A stretch of DNA of 64,000 nucleotides from Planctopirus ephydatiae. GTDB taxonomy: Bacteria > Planctomycetota > Planctomycetia > Planctomycetales > Planctomycetaceae. Shown here in pieces: positions 18,657 through 28,044 of the stretch. Made by a program: the position numbers and the translations under genes. The stretch spans positions 930,001 to 994,000 of the forward strand of contig NZ_CP036299.1 of the NCBI RefSeq assembly GCF_007752345.1, read 5' to 3'. Every line of letters starts with the position of its first letter. Position 1 is the stretch's first letter. Under the pieces are notes generated by a model, which was given only the letters and a program-made list of their open reading frames with translations, was not told where the DNA came from and ran no database searches.

Positions 18657-20204
18657 TTACTCGCTCGCGGCGCTGGTTGCAGGAACTGGCTGATTCAACG
18701 GCGTGGCTGGCACGACGGGTAAACTCTCGGCAGCCGGGAAGAGTTTTTCGGCTTGCCGAACAGCTTCCTGCAGAGCGGTTAACCCCTGCTCGGCTGCCTG
18801 CACATGGATCATCTGTTGAGAGATCGGGCTGACCCCTTTGGCACGCCACTGCGCGAGCAGTCGCTCGACACGTTCAATCACCTCATCTTCCTGATTCCAG
18901 ACCGACTCCCAGATCGGCTTAAGCCCGGTCGTTTCAATCCCACTGATCCCGGAACTGACGGCACCACTGCTACTCGATGCCCCTTCCTCACGTTCAGATT
19001 CTTCGCCGCGTTCGGCAGGTTTGGCATCACTCGCCGTCTGCGATCCACTGACTGCCGATGGTGCCGCCGTCGATGAAGTCGCAGACGATGCTGCGACCGG
19101 AGTGTAGTTGGCCGTTGTCTGCTGGCGATAGTAGACCTGGCGAAGTTGACGGGCTGCGACTCCAATCGGCCCACCTTCCTTTTCACCTCGCAGATCGGCA
19201 CTCACTTGTCGCATGCCTACCCAGCAGGGGACAGCGATCGTGAACTTGGGATCGCCCAATCCCGCCCACATGGTCGTCAGGAGTGGGTTTTCTCCAGGCT
19301 TCACACCATGAAATACGACAAACGAAACAGTGGTCGTCCTGCTGATCGTATTTTTTGTTTCAATAAATGGAGGAAGCTCTTCCTCGGTCGAATTCACACT
19401 GCCCGCACATGGTGTTCCAACGGCATCGGCCAGATCACGGGCGACGTGCCGCAGCAGATAACGCACATCGAGAGGACCGTTCTTCTGATCGTCATGACTC
19501 TTAAAAGGTTCCTCCAGAAGCTCTCGTGCGCGAAAGTATCGTTCAGCCGAATAAACATCAGCGAGGTCAGCCCGTGAGGGATGATCGCTTAATGCTGGGC
19601 TGGCAGTTCCATTGCTGCTGAGCGCTGCATTTTTTCCAGTAATGGAAAAGTTGGACCGCACAACAAACCCGTGTGGCGCCACGAGTGGATCATTCGCATC
19701 GAATTTGCGATAGCTGGCACGGGCTGTTTCAAACAGCACAGCGCCACCCTCGGCATCGATCACACCAAAGTTTGCTGCTGTGGAACGACCTGACTGATTC
19801 GTCTCTTCCAGAAGCTTCTCGACATCAGCAACCGTGGCACAGTCACGCAAGACTTTGAGCATGAAGCCACCATTTCCCAGCCCCTTGGCAGTTTTAGGAA
19901 ATGCCAGATCATTCGTGACCGAGTTCTCTATGCACAGCCCGGCACTGTTGACACCCATCCAGATCGATTGACGGGCACCTGCATTCACTACCGCCAGCAC
20001 CTTGTACCGGCCATCTTCGATGAAAACGAGCTCATTGCGGAAATTGGGGGCATCGCGGTTCTTCCACAAAAGTGGTCGCCCATCGCGTGTCGCTTTCCCG
20101 CTAATCACTGCCGTTGTGCAGGCCAGTGCTGTGGTTTTAGGCAAAACTGTCGCCAGGAGCAGCACGCCTAAAGCAAGCCGCAGCCATTTCCAGACTCGCT
20201 CCAT
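18657..20204 (-). CDS. Exported Ntn-hydrolase (C45/choloylglycine-hydrolase-like acyltransferase family)
   Basis: A 515-residue protein from the ATG at 20204, chosen because it begins the signal peptide (MERVWKWLRLALG to TTALA). An ATG at 20330 with GAGG upstream would add 42 residues of no clear character. Cleavage after ALA would expose Cys29 in ACTTAVISGKATRDG, the N-terminal nucleophile of this superfamily, followed by RPLLWKNRDAP, WMGVNSAGLCIENS and NFGVIDAEGGAVLFE. Such enzymes cleave or transfer amide-linked acyl groups (penicillin V acylase, bile-salt hydrolase, carcinine or isopenicillin N acyltransferase). The last ~150 residues are Ser/Thr/Ala/Glu-rich low complexity followed by a helical tail, beyond the usual domain. 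Substrate unknown; periplasmic. Confidence 0.8.
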   Translation of the reverse strand: MERVWKWLRLALGVLLLATVLPKTTALACTTAVISGKATRDGRPLLWKNRDAPNFRNELVFIEDGRYKVLAVVNAGARQSIWMGVNSAGLCIENSVTNDLAFPKTAKGLGNGGFMLKVLRDCATVADVEKLLEETNQSGRSTAANFGVIDAEGGAVLFETARASYRKFDANDPLVAPHGFVVRSNFSITGKNAALSSNGTASPALSDHPSRADLADVYSAERYFRARELLEEPFKSHDDQKNGPLDVRYLLRHVARDLADAVGTPCAGSVNSTEEELPPFIETKNTISRTTTVSFVVFHGVKPGENPLLTTMWAGLGDPKFTIAVPCWVGMRQVSADLRGEKEGGPIGVAARQLRQVYYRQQTTANYTPVAASSATSSTAAPSAVSGSQTASDAKPAERGEESEREEGASSSSGAVSSGISGIETTGLKPIWESVWNQEDEVIERVERLLAQWRAKGVSPISQQMIHVQAAEQGLTALQEAVRQAEKLFPAAESLPVVPATPLNQPVPATSAASE

Positions 20205-20651
20205 TCCCGCAGTCCTGAAAGCCACTGGATTCAGGTGACTGCTCAACTGCCCACCTCGTTGCCGAAAGAAATACTCAATCGCTGGAGATATAAGTATTTC
20301 CCGACTCAGATACTCAATTCCTGACGGCATAGAGGCCTCGATTGGTGTGGCAGTATTTCAGTGCAGAATTGTGTATTATTCATATTCCAAATGGAACCAT
20401 TCGCAACAAATAGGTCGCAGCAAGGATTGTTCCACTTTCTTGGGGGAAGGCTCTGTTTGTGGTTCTGCTGCGCGTGATGCCATACCAAAGTTGCGTTATT
20501 CTCGATCTCGATGATTCACTTTTGGCACCTGATCAATTTCTCAATTTTGCTGGATCCTCACTCTGCGAACTTGGCATGTCTGGCGGCGGCGTGAAACAAT
20601 GCACTTTGAGCATATTTCCCCACGACTGCACTTAAGCTAGGCATCACGATT
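20205..20651. other. Divergent intergenic region
   Basis: Upstream of the leftward Ntn-hydrolase gene and the rightward sensor kinase. It is more AT-rich than its surroundings around 20345-20400 and 20500-20560, compatible with promoters, but I cannot define boxes. No gene is supported. Confidence 0.4.
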
Positions 20652-22232
20652 TTGGCCAGCTTGTCGATCAACTTGAGCCCCTCAATTACAGCCACGAAAG
20701 ATCGTGCTGAATTCAGAGGAGACTCGCTTTCACCCGCACGTGACCCTCAGCCCAGAGAATCGGTGCAGTGGCAACTTCTTAAACCACTTCTGGCAGTTCT
20801 CATCACGGGGTTTTTTCTCGCCTCACTCACGAATGCGTGGCTGGCGATTGTGACTGCCAGAGCCAACGAATCAGCCCGCATCAACGAACTCAGTGCCAGC
20901 CTGCAAAAAGCGTCATTTCCACTCAATGCCAGCGTCTTCAAACAATTGGAGGAACTGACTGGAGCCCGATTTGTCGCTTTGGCTGCTCCCTCGTCCTCAC
21001 AAAATTCTATCTCGTATCAAAGCCCTCAGCTTTCCGATGAAACCGGCCAGTTGATCGTAAAGTTCTTTCATTTAGTCAGGCTTTCTTCGCGACCCCAAAA
21101 CATCCATTCTGGAGGTGAAAACTGGCTCACCCGTACGATCGAGCGGCCTGTCGGTCTCCCTCAAGGCCCTGCCTCACAGCTGATTATTCTTTTGCCGGTT
21201 GAGAGCTGGCAAAGTCTCTGGTGGCGAACTGCGTTCCCTCCTGTGCTTGCAGGGACTTTGGCCGCCTTTGTCTGCGTGGTGGTTGTCATCTGGATCTCGA
21301 GGCGACTCACGGGCCCGCTGTTGGACGTGGCCTCCCAGACAACCCAGATCGCTCAGGGAAATTTATCATTACTCCCTGTTCCCCACCGCAATGACGAAAT
21401 CCGCGATCTCATCGTCAATGTGAACTCGATGTCCCAGGAGTTAGTACAACTGCACCAATCGATTCGTCATGGCGAACAGCTCAGAACATTGGGGCAACTG
21501 GGGGCTGGATTTGCTCATCAATTGCGAAATGCCGCTCTCGGAGCTCGAATGGCTCTCGAATTCAGTGAACGTGGGGATTCGTCATCCAGCGATAATGAAT
21601 CTGTGCAGATTGCTCTGGCTCAACTGCAGCGGATGGAACTGTATCTGGATCGCTTTTTGAGACTCAGCCGGCCCGATCGAGCTCACTCCACAGAGGAAAA
21701 CTCGGGCCATGTTTCACCCAGCCAGACCATGATCCGCCTCGGCGGACTGGCAGACGGTGTCCTGCAACTGATTGAACCTTTGGCGAGACACCGGCACGTT
21801 GAGCTGCATAAAGACACTTCAACATTCTGGGAAGTTGAAGTCCAAGGAGATCTCGTCGCTCTCGAGCAGATGCTCTCGAATGTCGTGATCAATGCTCTGG
21901 AAGCCGCCAGTTCGATGGCGTCTGTTTCTGAAGTAAGCGATCAGCTTGCTGCTTCATCACGGTTCGAACCGTCTGTCGTTCTCAAATGTCTGGCCGCAGA
22001 TCACGACGTTGAAATTTCTGTCTGCGATAATGGCCCAGGGCCTCCGGCGAATGTTCAGGAAACACTCTTTCAACCATTTGTCACCACACGTCCTGAAGGA
22101 TGCGGACTGGGCCTGTCTGTGGCTCAGGAAATCGCGACTGGCCATGGCGGTGAGATCACCTGGAGCCGGCAACAGGAACCCGATGGCACCATGTGGACCA
22201 TCTTTCGCATTCGCCTCAAGAAGCAAAGATAA
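20652..22232 (+). CDS. Membrane sensor histidine kinase without adjacent response regulator
   Basis: A 526-residue kinase starting at a TTG (20652); the exact start is uncertain since no ATG precedes the first TM helix. Layout: TM1 (about 44-66), a small extracytoplasmic domain (67-193), TM2 (194-215), HAMP linker (216-268), a dimerisation/phosphoacceptor segment with LRTLGQLGAGFAHQLRNAAL and His289, and a HATPase_c domain with N-box (QMLSNVVINALEAA), G1 (VCDNGPG) and G2 (GCGLGLSVAQEIATGHGG). It should autophosphorylate and pass phosphate to a response regulator, but neither neighbour encodes one. The signal is unknown. Confidence 0.88.
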   Translation: MASLSINLSPSITATKDRAEFRGDSLSPARDPQPRESVQWQLLKPLLAVLITGFFLASLTNAWLAIVTARANESARINELSASLQKASFPLNASVFKQLEELTGARFVALAAPSSSQNSISYQSPQLSDETGQLIVKFFHLVRLSSRPQNIHSGGENWLTRTIERPVGLPQGPASQLIILLPVESWQSLWWRTAFPPVLAGTLAAFVCVVVVIWISRRLTGPLLDVASQTTQIAQGNLSLLPVPHRNDEIRDLIVNVNSMSQELVQLHQSIRHGEQLRTLGQLGAGFAHQLRNAALGARMALEFSERGDSSSSDNESVQIALAQLQRMELYLDRFLRLSRPDRAHSTEENSGHVSPSQTMIRLGGLADGVLQLIEPLARHRHVELHKDTSTFWEVEVQGDLVALEQMLSNVVINALEAASSMASVSEVSDQLAASSRFEPSVVLKCLAADHDVEISVCDNGPGPPANVQETLFQPFVTTRPEGCGLGLSVAQEIATGHGGEITWSRQQEPDGTMWTIFRIRLKKQR

Positions 22233-22277
22233 ACCTCTCCAGCGAAAGCCTTTCATGCGGGGTGAATCGAAGCTCAT

Positions 22278-23612
22278 TCAGCTCGCTCGCGAGGCGGCAG
22301 CAAGCTCTTCTTCCAGACCCGCCAGATCCTTCAATATCGGTTTCCAATCGGCTTTCACAAACAGTCGCACACGTTTGACGAAATCATCAAACTGCGTTCG
22401 CGCCAGAGCATCGACCACGGGCGAAACTTCCTGCAAAGGCTGGTAAGTGCCCGTTTTGGGCGACCAGATCGTCACTCGAAATTCGACTTCTTTATGCACA
22501 GGCGGGGCATCCAGCAGCAGATCTGTCGGGCCCAATGCCTGACCTGTTTTTGCAGAGAGCCTGTCGGTCAGCCGCTCCATCACCTGAACCAGTTCTTCGT
22601 AGGGCCTGCCAGCCAGCATCCGATACAGCTCAGGTGATTGATGCTCGCTGAATTCCAGCACACGCTTGTGCAACTGTCGGCGTGGTCCAAAGACACCTTC
22701 CATCAATGGTGCCACAATGGTGCCTTTGGCTTTGGACCGTAATTCCTGAGTCACTTCCCATTCGCTCTTCTCAAAAAATGCAGCCAGATCGAGCTGATGT
22801 CTCAGTTCATAGAACGAGCGGCTGAACATGCACGTTGCCGACCTGACGGCATGGTGCCAGTAAACCTCACTGAACATCACATACCGCGCAAAAACCATCA
22901 GCTCGGCAGCCGTCCGGCCTTTGGCACTGATTGCCAACCCATCGCCTGCCTGGTTAACAACTAAAGAGCGGATCAGCCGTTGACGATCAAAGTTTCGCCC
23001 ATAAGGGACACCGGCATGCAGACTGTCCCGCTCAAGGTAATCCATCTTGTCGATATCGACCGGGCCCGAAAGAATCGATCGGAGTAAATTGAGTGCCGGC
23101 TCATCGGTCCTTTTAACCAACAGATCGAGCACTTCTTCAGGCTCAATCTTCCACTGGTTGAGCAGGACCTGACCGATCTCCCGATCGCGTGAAAGAAACT
23201 GAGCCGCAAAATGCTCATGATGGGGAATATCCGGCAGGTCGAGATCTTCAATCGGGTGGCAGAATGGCCAATGTCCCAGATCATGCAACAATGCCGCCGC
23301 CAGCAGCATCTCGGCATGCCGGGGCGTGACAATCGCCTGGAAACGTTCATCGCGACCGAGTTGCCACAAGTATTCGAGTGCATTCTGGAACACTCCCAGA
23401 GAATGCTCAAAGCGCGTGTGTGTGGCTCCCGGATAAACCAGCGAAGAAAGCCCCAGTTGTGAGATATGCCCCAATCGCTGAAACTCGGTGGTATCGACCA
23501 GCGCACGGACTCGATCCGTGAAGGGGACATCCTGCTGCATCGGGATACGAACCAGCGGCCCGCTTCCATGAAGCCCTGCCAGTTCGGGAATGTCGAGATA
23601 AGGATGCCGCAT
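22278..23612 (-). CDS. HD-domain phosphohydrolase (dNTPase/SAMHD1-like)
   Basis: A 444-residue protein from the ATG at 23612, which has AGGTGA nine bases upstream; a TTG six bases earlier is less likely. The HD metal site is complete: H in TRFEHSLGV, HD in LLHDLGHWPFCH, and D in DIDKMDYLERDSLHAGVP. The early R-phrase FQRLGHISQLGLSSLVYPGATH is typical of the YdhJ/SAMHD1-type HD proteins. Those tested hydrolyse dNTPs to nucleosides and triphosphate or act on other phosphoesters. It follows thyX by 90 bases on the same strand, which supports a role in deoxynucleotide balance. Confidence 0.88.
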   Translation of the reverse strand: MRHPYLDIPELAGLHGSGPLVRIPMQQDVPFTDRVRALVDTTEFQRLGHISQLGLSSLVYPGATHTRFEHSLGVFQNALEYLWQLGRDERFQAIVTPRHAEMLLAAALLHDLGHWPFCHPIEDLDLPDIPHHEHFAAQFLSRDREIGQVLLNQWKIEPEEVLDLLVKRTDEPALNLLRSILSGPVDIDKMDYLERDSLHAGVPYGRNFDRQRLIRSLVVNQAGDGLAISAKGRTAAELMVFARYVMFSEVYWHHAVRSATCMFSRSFYELRHQLDLAAFFEKSEWEVTQELRSKAKGTIVAPLMEGVFGPRRQLHKRVLEFSEHQSPELYRMLAGRPYEELVQVMERLTDRLSAKTGQALGPTDLLLDAPPVHKEVEFRVTIWSPKTGTYQPLQEVSPVVDALARTQFDDFVKRVRLFVKADWKPILKDLAGLEEELAAASRAS

Positions 23613-23702
23613 GGTCAACGATCACCTGAAATTCCCGAGGTGTCATCCTTCAGAATGCAGGGTGCATGCAATCCCCGGAAGCACCCTCTGCCCTACGTTT
23701 CT

Positions 23703-24644
23703 CTATTCAACGGCAGGCTGGACGATTCCCATTCCGACCAGTTTTTCGAGGCATTCATCACGCTCTCGGCTGCGTGTTAATCCGGCCCATGTGGGATCCT
23801 GCACGGCCATAAAATCTGCTTGCGAATAGGGAGGAACTAACTTCATCGCACTGGCCCGTTCGGCCAACCGCTGAATCATGCCCACTTCCAAACGACTGAG
23901 GAACATCCCCTCGAAGCGATAGTCCAGAAATGCTTCCCACGCCACAGGAAAGAGCGGCCGAATAATCTGCTCGCCAATCGTTTTGGCAAAAGTCCGGATT
24001 TCATACTGTGCATGAGAATCCATACGTAGCGAAAGAAAACCCAGCAGATTGTGCAGATCGACTTTCCAGTAAGCCTCGGTGTAAGTGCACAGCGGCAGAT
24101 CTTTGCGAGCCTGTTCGCGGGCTACTCCCTGGGCGAGACGTGCTTCGTATAACTCGCGAGCCGAATTCTGAAACTGCAGCTCAGCCGCTGTGAGTTCGGC
24201 GCCCAGTTCTGCAGGTAAAAACCCTTCGCTTCCCTGGCGATTGGAAGTGGATTGACTCCGCCACTGATCGACAGGTGTGGTTTGGGCTGAATCAATCGCG
24301 ACTGAATATCTTGTGCTGTACTCGTTGACATTGGCTGTTCGATGACGGATCCACTGTCTCCAGCAATCCATTGGCACTCGCACCAGCAGTTTTACTTCGG
24401 CCATTTCGAATGGTGTCGAGTGGCGGTGCCGCATGAGATAGCGGATCAAAGTCCGGTCATCTGAAACCCGTTTAGTCCCTTCGCCATAGCTCACGCGGGC
24501 GGCCTGCACAATCGAAGAGTCATCGCCCATCACGTCGACAAGGCAGACAAACCCGTCATCGAGGACCGGAAACTTCTTCCAGCGGAGTTCTTCCAGAAGT
24601 GCCGTTCTCGAAATCTCTTCGGGGGCTTGATCGCTGTTCGCCAT
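23703..24644 (-). CDS. thyX: FAD-dependent thymidylate synthase
   Basis: A 313-residue flavin-dependent thymidylate synthase, making dTMP from dUMP with methylene-tetrahydrofolate and NAD(P)H. The start at 24644 (MANSDQAPEE) is set by GGAGAGA about 8 bases upstream. The ThyX motif RHRTANVNEYSTRYS is intact, preceded by RHRHSTPFEMAEVKLLVRVP, which supplies FAD contacts and the Ser/His region. The C-terminal half (NLLGFLSLRMDSHAQYEIRTFA) is typical, with a somewhat longer C-terminal tail than the ~220-residue core enzymes. No thyA is seen in the window. It lies between an ArsR-type regulator and an HD phosphohydrolase, all leftward with gaps of about 90 bases. Confidence 0.95.
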   Translation of the reverse strand: MANSDQAPEEISRTALLEELRWKKFPVLDDGFVCLVDVMGDDSSIVQAARVSYGEGTKRVSDDRTLIRYLMRHRHSTPFEMAEVKLLVRVPMDCWRQWIRHRTANVNEYSTRYSVAIDSAQTTPVDQWRSQSTSNRQGSEGFLPAELGAELTAAELQFQNSARELYEARLAQGVAREQARKDLPLCTYTEAYWKVDLHNLLGFLSLRMDSHAQYEIRTFAKTIGEQIIRPLFPVAWEAFLDYRFEGMFLSRLEVGMIQRLAERASAMKLVPPYSQADFMAVQDPTWAGLTRSRERDECLEKLVGMGIVQPAVE

Positions 24645-24740
24645 GAGTCTATCTCTCCGCAATTGAAAACCTGGTCGCGGGAGTATGGCGAATCAGTCCG
24701 GGATTTTCATGCAGAGCAGGTCGTCATTTCACAGACCGTG

Positions 24741-25073
24741 CTATTCCGACGAAAGAATGGTCTCGGAGACCCCAAAGCGGCCTTCGACACATTTCAATAA
24801 ATCTTTCAAATGTGGCTCGATGACGCGATAGAACACTTTGCGCCCCGATTTTTCACTCGTCAGAAAACCACACCTTTGCATCAACCGCAGATGTTCCGAG
24901 GCCATCGCACTGGGCAAATCGCACGCCTGAGCCAGTTGGCTTACTGTAAAGTCTCTCTGCAAAAGCATTTGCAGCATCCTCAGGCGATGAGGATGAGCCA
25001 CAATCCTGAGACACTCGGCGGCCTCAGACAATGCATCCAGCGGAGTGAGTTGAAGTGGAGACTCAATGGCCAT
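24741..25073 (-). CDS. ArsR-family transcriptional regulator
   Basis: A 110-residue winged-helix repressor. The ATG at 25073 is favoured by GGAAGG eight bases upstream; a longer reading from 25178 has no such site. The DNA-binding region is LRIVAHPHRLRMLQMLLQ, then VSQLAQACDLPSAMASEHLRLMQRCGFL and SGRKVFYRVIEP as the wing. The recognition helix lacks the ELCVC metal motif of ArsR/SmtB, so it may respond to something other than metals or to none. It could repress its own operon with thyX and the HD gene. The upstream bases contain GTATAC within an AT-rich run, but I cannot define an operator. Confidence 0.88.
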   Translation of the reverse strand: MAIESPLQLTPLDALSEAAECLRIVAHPHRLRMLQMLLQRDFTVSQLAQACDLPSAMASEHLRLMQRCGFLTSEKSGRKVFYRVIEPHLKDLLKCVEGRFGVSETILSSE

Positions 25074-25520
25074 GAGCAGGGCCTTCCAAGAAATCACATA
25101 AAAGTAAGTGTTGAAACGTATACAATAAAGAGGGCTTTTTCCAGCCATTGAGTTCAAATTGAGGACGGGGATTCGCAAACAATCTCTTCGATCCAGTTTT
25201 CACCGAACATCTGGCTCATCTCTTCAGCACGTCAAATCTCCGCTTATCAGCCACCCCATCAGAAAAAATGGACTGCAACTATTTACTATACATAGACTTG
25301 CGAGAGACAGGACGCCCTGTCGCCTTGTTGCCAATTCCTCAGTGGTTCGACCTAGCAAAAACTTCATTTTTCTTCGATAACTCAACCCTGCTGCCAATGA
25401 CGCAGAACTCGTTGTTCATGCTCACATCTGTCCATTTTCCGGACAGGACCATGTCATGAGTCATATGCTGATCGTGGCTCTCACTTAGTAATTCTCTTAG
25501 CAGCGTCGCAATCTTTCAGG
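25074..25520. other. Divergent intergenic region
   Basis: About 450 bases between the leftward ArsR gene and the rightward murC. The murC frame is open back to 25401 without a normal start codon, so murC translation could begin with a rare start in this stretch. No RNA gene is recognised. Confidence 0.4.
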
Positions 25521-27275
25521 TTGTTTTCAAAATGTCTGCCCACGAGTGGGCCTGGTGACTCGTTGTTGATCAATTCCTCGCACATCACCGAGAAACTTCT
25601 GGCGAATCCATCGGGCAAGCGTAGTTCGCCAGTCTGGATTCACCTCATCGGTGTTTGCGGCAGTGGCCTGCGCTCGTTGGCAGAGTATCTGCTGGCCCGA
25701 GGTTTTTGTGTGACCGGTACCGATGAGCAACTGCCGACAGCCGGGCTGAGTGAACTGCTTCCACGAGGTCTGGTTTATACCCGCCAGAAAAACTTGCCCC
25801 GGGCGGCAATTCATTCACCAGACGCTGCACCGCAAGAGTCTGGCGTTTCCTTTCCCGAATTGGTGCGACTCACTTCCAATCCGGAAAACAGGCTCCGTCA
25901 ATCAATCGCTACCATTCCCGATCTGATTATCCACAGTGCTGCGATTCCACCAGCGGATGCCGGCTTGCAGGCCGCCCGGCAGGCCGGGATCCCGGCTATC
26001 CCTTACCACATCGCGCTCGCTCACCTCATCAACGCCAGTCGCGGCCTGTGCATTGCCGGTACTCACGGGAAAAGCACCACCACAGCCATGGTGGCCTGGA
26101 TGCTCTCCAGTTCGCTGGCACCTGAGAATACGGATTCAGAGGCCCGTTCCAATCAACCATGGCGAGCATCCTTCATCATGGGTGGAGAACTGATCGCACC
26201 TCTCCCTCTCTCACAACCCGATACAACTAAGGCCACGTGGCACAGATCTGGCAGTTACATCGAAGGGGACTGGCTGATCGCTGAGGCTTGCGAGTACCGC
26301 CAACATTTTGTGGCTTACAAACCCGAACTTGCAGCAATACTCTCTTGTGAGCCCGATCACTTCGATTGTTTTGCCAGCGAGGCTGAACTTGTCGAAGCTT
26401 TTTCGAAGTTTGCTGCCCGTGTGCAGCCAGGTGGCAGGCTCGTCACAGCGGCGGATTCTCCATTGGCACTTCAGGCGGCCGAGAACGCGCGAGCACAGGT
26501 CGAAACTTTTGGCCTCTCGATGGGGAATGCAAAATGCCCTCACTGGCAGGCTCGCCAGATTCAACTTCTTGGTGCCAAGAGTCGGTTTGAGTTGTTTTAT
26601 TGCGGTAAGTACCGGGCGAGCGTCCAATTACAGATTCCCGGCAGGCACAACATTCTCAACGCACTGGCAGCACTGGCTGTGACCGAGCAGACGGGTTGCC
26701 CACTACCGCATCGCATCCAGGCACTTGCCAGCTTTCAGGGGATTCGCCGACGGTTCGAATGGAAGGGCCTCTGGCGTGGTATCCACCTGATCGACGACTA
26801 CGCACACCATCCGACAGCTGTGATCGAAACTTTACGCACGGCCAGGCAGATCTTCGGCTCCCGGAGAATCGCTCTCGCTTTTGAACCTCATCAGGTCTCA
26901 CGCCTGCAGGCACTGCTCCCCGAGTTTGCTCAGTCACTGGCTCTGGCAGATCAGGTGCTCATTGCCCCGGTTTTTGCAGCCAGAGAAGGCAATTCCGCAC
27001 TTCAGCACACTTTGATTCAAGACCTTGCCCAACGTGTCCGTTCGGCAGGAATTCCTACGGAAGTCTGCGGCACACTTGACCATCTGCGGTCATCCGTAGA
27101 GCATAAGGCGGGCACAATCGATGTGCTGATTACTGCGGGCGCTGGCCATATCGACCGGATTCACTATGAGCTTTCTCGAAGAATTCCACGACATTCTCAA
27201 ACGCGACGAGCCACTGGCTCCTTACACCTGGATGAAACTGGGTGGCCCGGTGCAGTACTTTCTCGAACCGCGTAG
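25521..27275 (+). CDS. murC: UDP-N-acetylmuramate--L-alanine ligase
   Basis: A Mur ligase of up to 584 residues that adds L-Ala to UDP-MurNAc in the cytoplasm with ATP. Start choice is weak: TTG at 25521, or TTG at 25563/25566 preceded by GGTGA; both leave a short extension before the real N-terminal domain, which begins HLIGVCGSGLRSLAEYLLARG. The ATP P-loop is GTHGKSTTTAM (about 180-190), followed by EACEYRQHF, LSCEPDHFDCF (MurC-type His/Asp), PGRHNILNALAAL and DDYAHHPTAV with FEPHQVSRL. The family core ends at about ITAGAGHIDRI; 37 or so further residues read across the first 110 bases of murB. Confidence 0.93.
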   Translation: MFSKCLPTSGPGDSLLINSSHITEKLLANPSGKRSSPVWIHLIGVCGSGLRSLAEYLLARGFCVTGTDEQLPTAGLSELLPRGLVYTRQKNLPRAAIHSPDAAPQESGVSFPELVRLTSNPENRLRQSIATIPDLIIHSAAIPPADAGLQAARQAGIPAIPYHIALAHLINASRGLCIAGTHGKSTTTAMVAWMLSSSLAPENTDSEARSNQPWRASFIMGGELIAPLPLSQPDTTKATWHRSGSYIEGDWLIAEACEYRQHFVAYKPELAAILSCEPDHFDCFASEAELVEAFSKFAARVQPGGRLVTAADSPLALQAAENARAQVETFGLSMGNAKCPHWQARQIQLLGAKSRFELFYCGKYRASVQLQIPGRHNILNALAALAVTEQTGCPLPHRIQALASFQGIRRRFEWKGLWRGIHLIDDYAHHPTAVIETLRTARQIFGSRRIALAFEPHQVSRLQALLPEFAQSLALADQVLIAPVFAAREGNSALQHTLIQDLAQRVRSAGIPTEVCGTLDHLRSSVEHKAGTIDVLITAGAGHIDRIHYELSRRIPRHSQTRRATGSLHLDETGWPGAVLSRTA

Positions 27276-28044
27276 CGTCGAAGAACTCGTCGCTGTGGTC
27301 AAAGCCTGTGCTGCCCAGCAGATCACAGTCCGTGTTCTCGGCGGTGGCTCTAATCTCCTCGTGCGGGATGAAGGTGTCAGTGGCGCTGTCATCAAGCTCA
27401 CACATGAAGCCTTCCAGCACATTAAAATCGAAGGCACAACGCTGGTGGCTGGTGGTGGAGCACTCCTTTCCAATGCTATTTCGCAGGCTGTCAAAGCCAG
27501 TCTTGCCGGGTTTGAAAATCTCGCGGGAATTCCCGGAACAATTGGCGGTGCACTGCGTGGCAATGCCGGTGGCCGCAACGGCGATATCGGCCAGTACGTC
27601 AGTTCCGTCAAAGTGCTGACGATCGACGGTGAAATCATCGACCGCTCGGACGATGAACTCTCTTTTGGCTATCGCCAGAGCAATCTCACGGAACTCATCA
27701 TTCTCGAAGCCACGTTCCGGCTCATTGCCGATGCCCCGGATGAGATTGTCCGCCGCCTGCGAAAAACCTGGATCATGAAAAAATCATCCCAGCCACTCGC
27801 GGCTCAATCGGCAGGCTGTATCTTCAAGAATCCACGCGGTCTTTCGGCGGGTTCATTGATTGAACAAGCCAACCTGAAGGGAACTCGTGTCGGTGGAGCA
27901 GAAATCAGCGAGCGGCACGCCAACTTTATCGTCTCGAATGGAAATGCCTCCTCCGCAGACGTCCTGCGACTGATGGATCTGGTACGAAGCAAGATTTCCG
28001 AACAGTTTGCAGTCGATCTGGAGTCAGAAATCCAAATCTGGTAA
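27166..28044 (+). CDS. murB: UDP-N-acetylenolpyruvoylglucosamine reductase
   Basis: A 292-residue FAD/NADPH enzyme that reduces UDP-GlcNAc-enolpyruvate to UDP-MurNAc. TWMKLGGPVQYFLEP, VLGGGSNLLVRDEG (FAD-binding), FENLAGIPGTIGGALRGNAGG, LSFGYRQSNL (active-site Tyr region) and AGCIFKNPRGLSAGSLIEQANLKG with the catalytic Ser are all present, and the C-terminus ends in the short type II-like fashion (ESEIQIW). The ATG at 27166 lies inside murC, giving a 110-base overlap in another frame, so the two are surely cotranscribed and possibly translationally coupled. Confidence 0.96.
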   Translation: MSFLEEFHDILKRDEPLAPYTWMKLGGPVQYFLEPRSVEELVAVVKACAAQQITVRVLGGGSNLLVRDEGVSGAVIKLTHEAFQHIKIEGTTLVAGGGALLSNAISQAVKASLAGFENLAGIPGTIGGALRGNAGGRNGDIGQYVSSVKVLTIDGEIIDRSDDELSFGYRQSNLTELIILEATFRLIADAPDEIVRRLRKTWIMKKSSQPLAAQSAGCIFKNPRGLSAGSLIEQANLKGTRVGGAEISERHANFIVSNGNASSADVLRLMDLVRSKISEQFAVDLESEIQIW

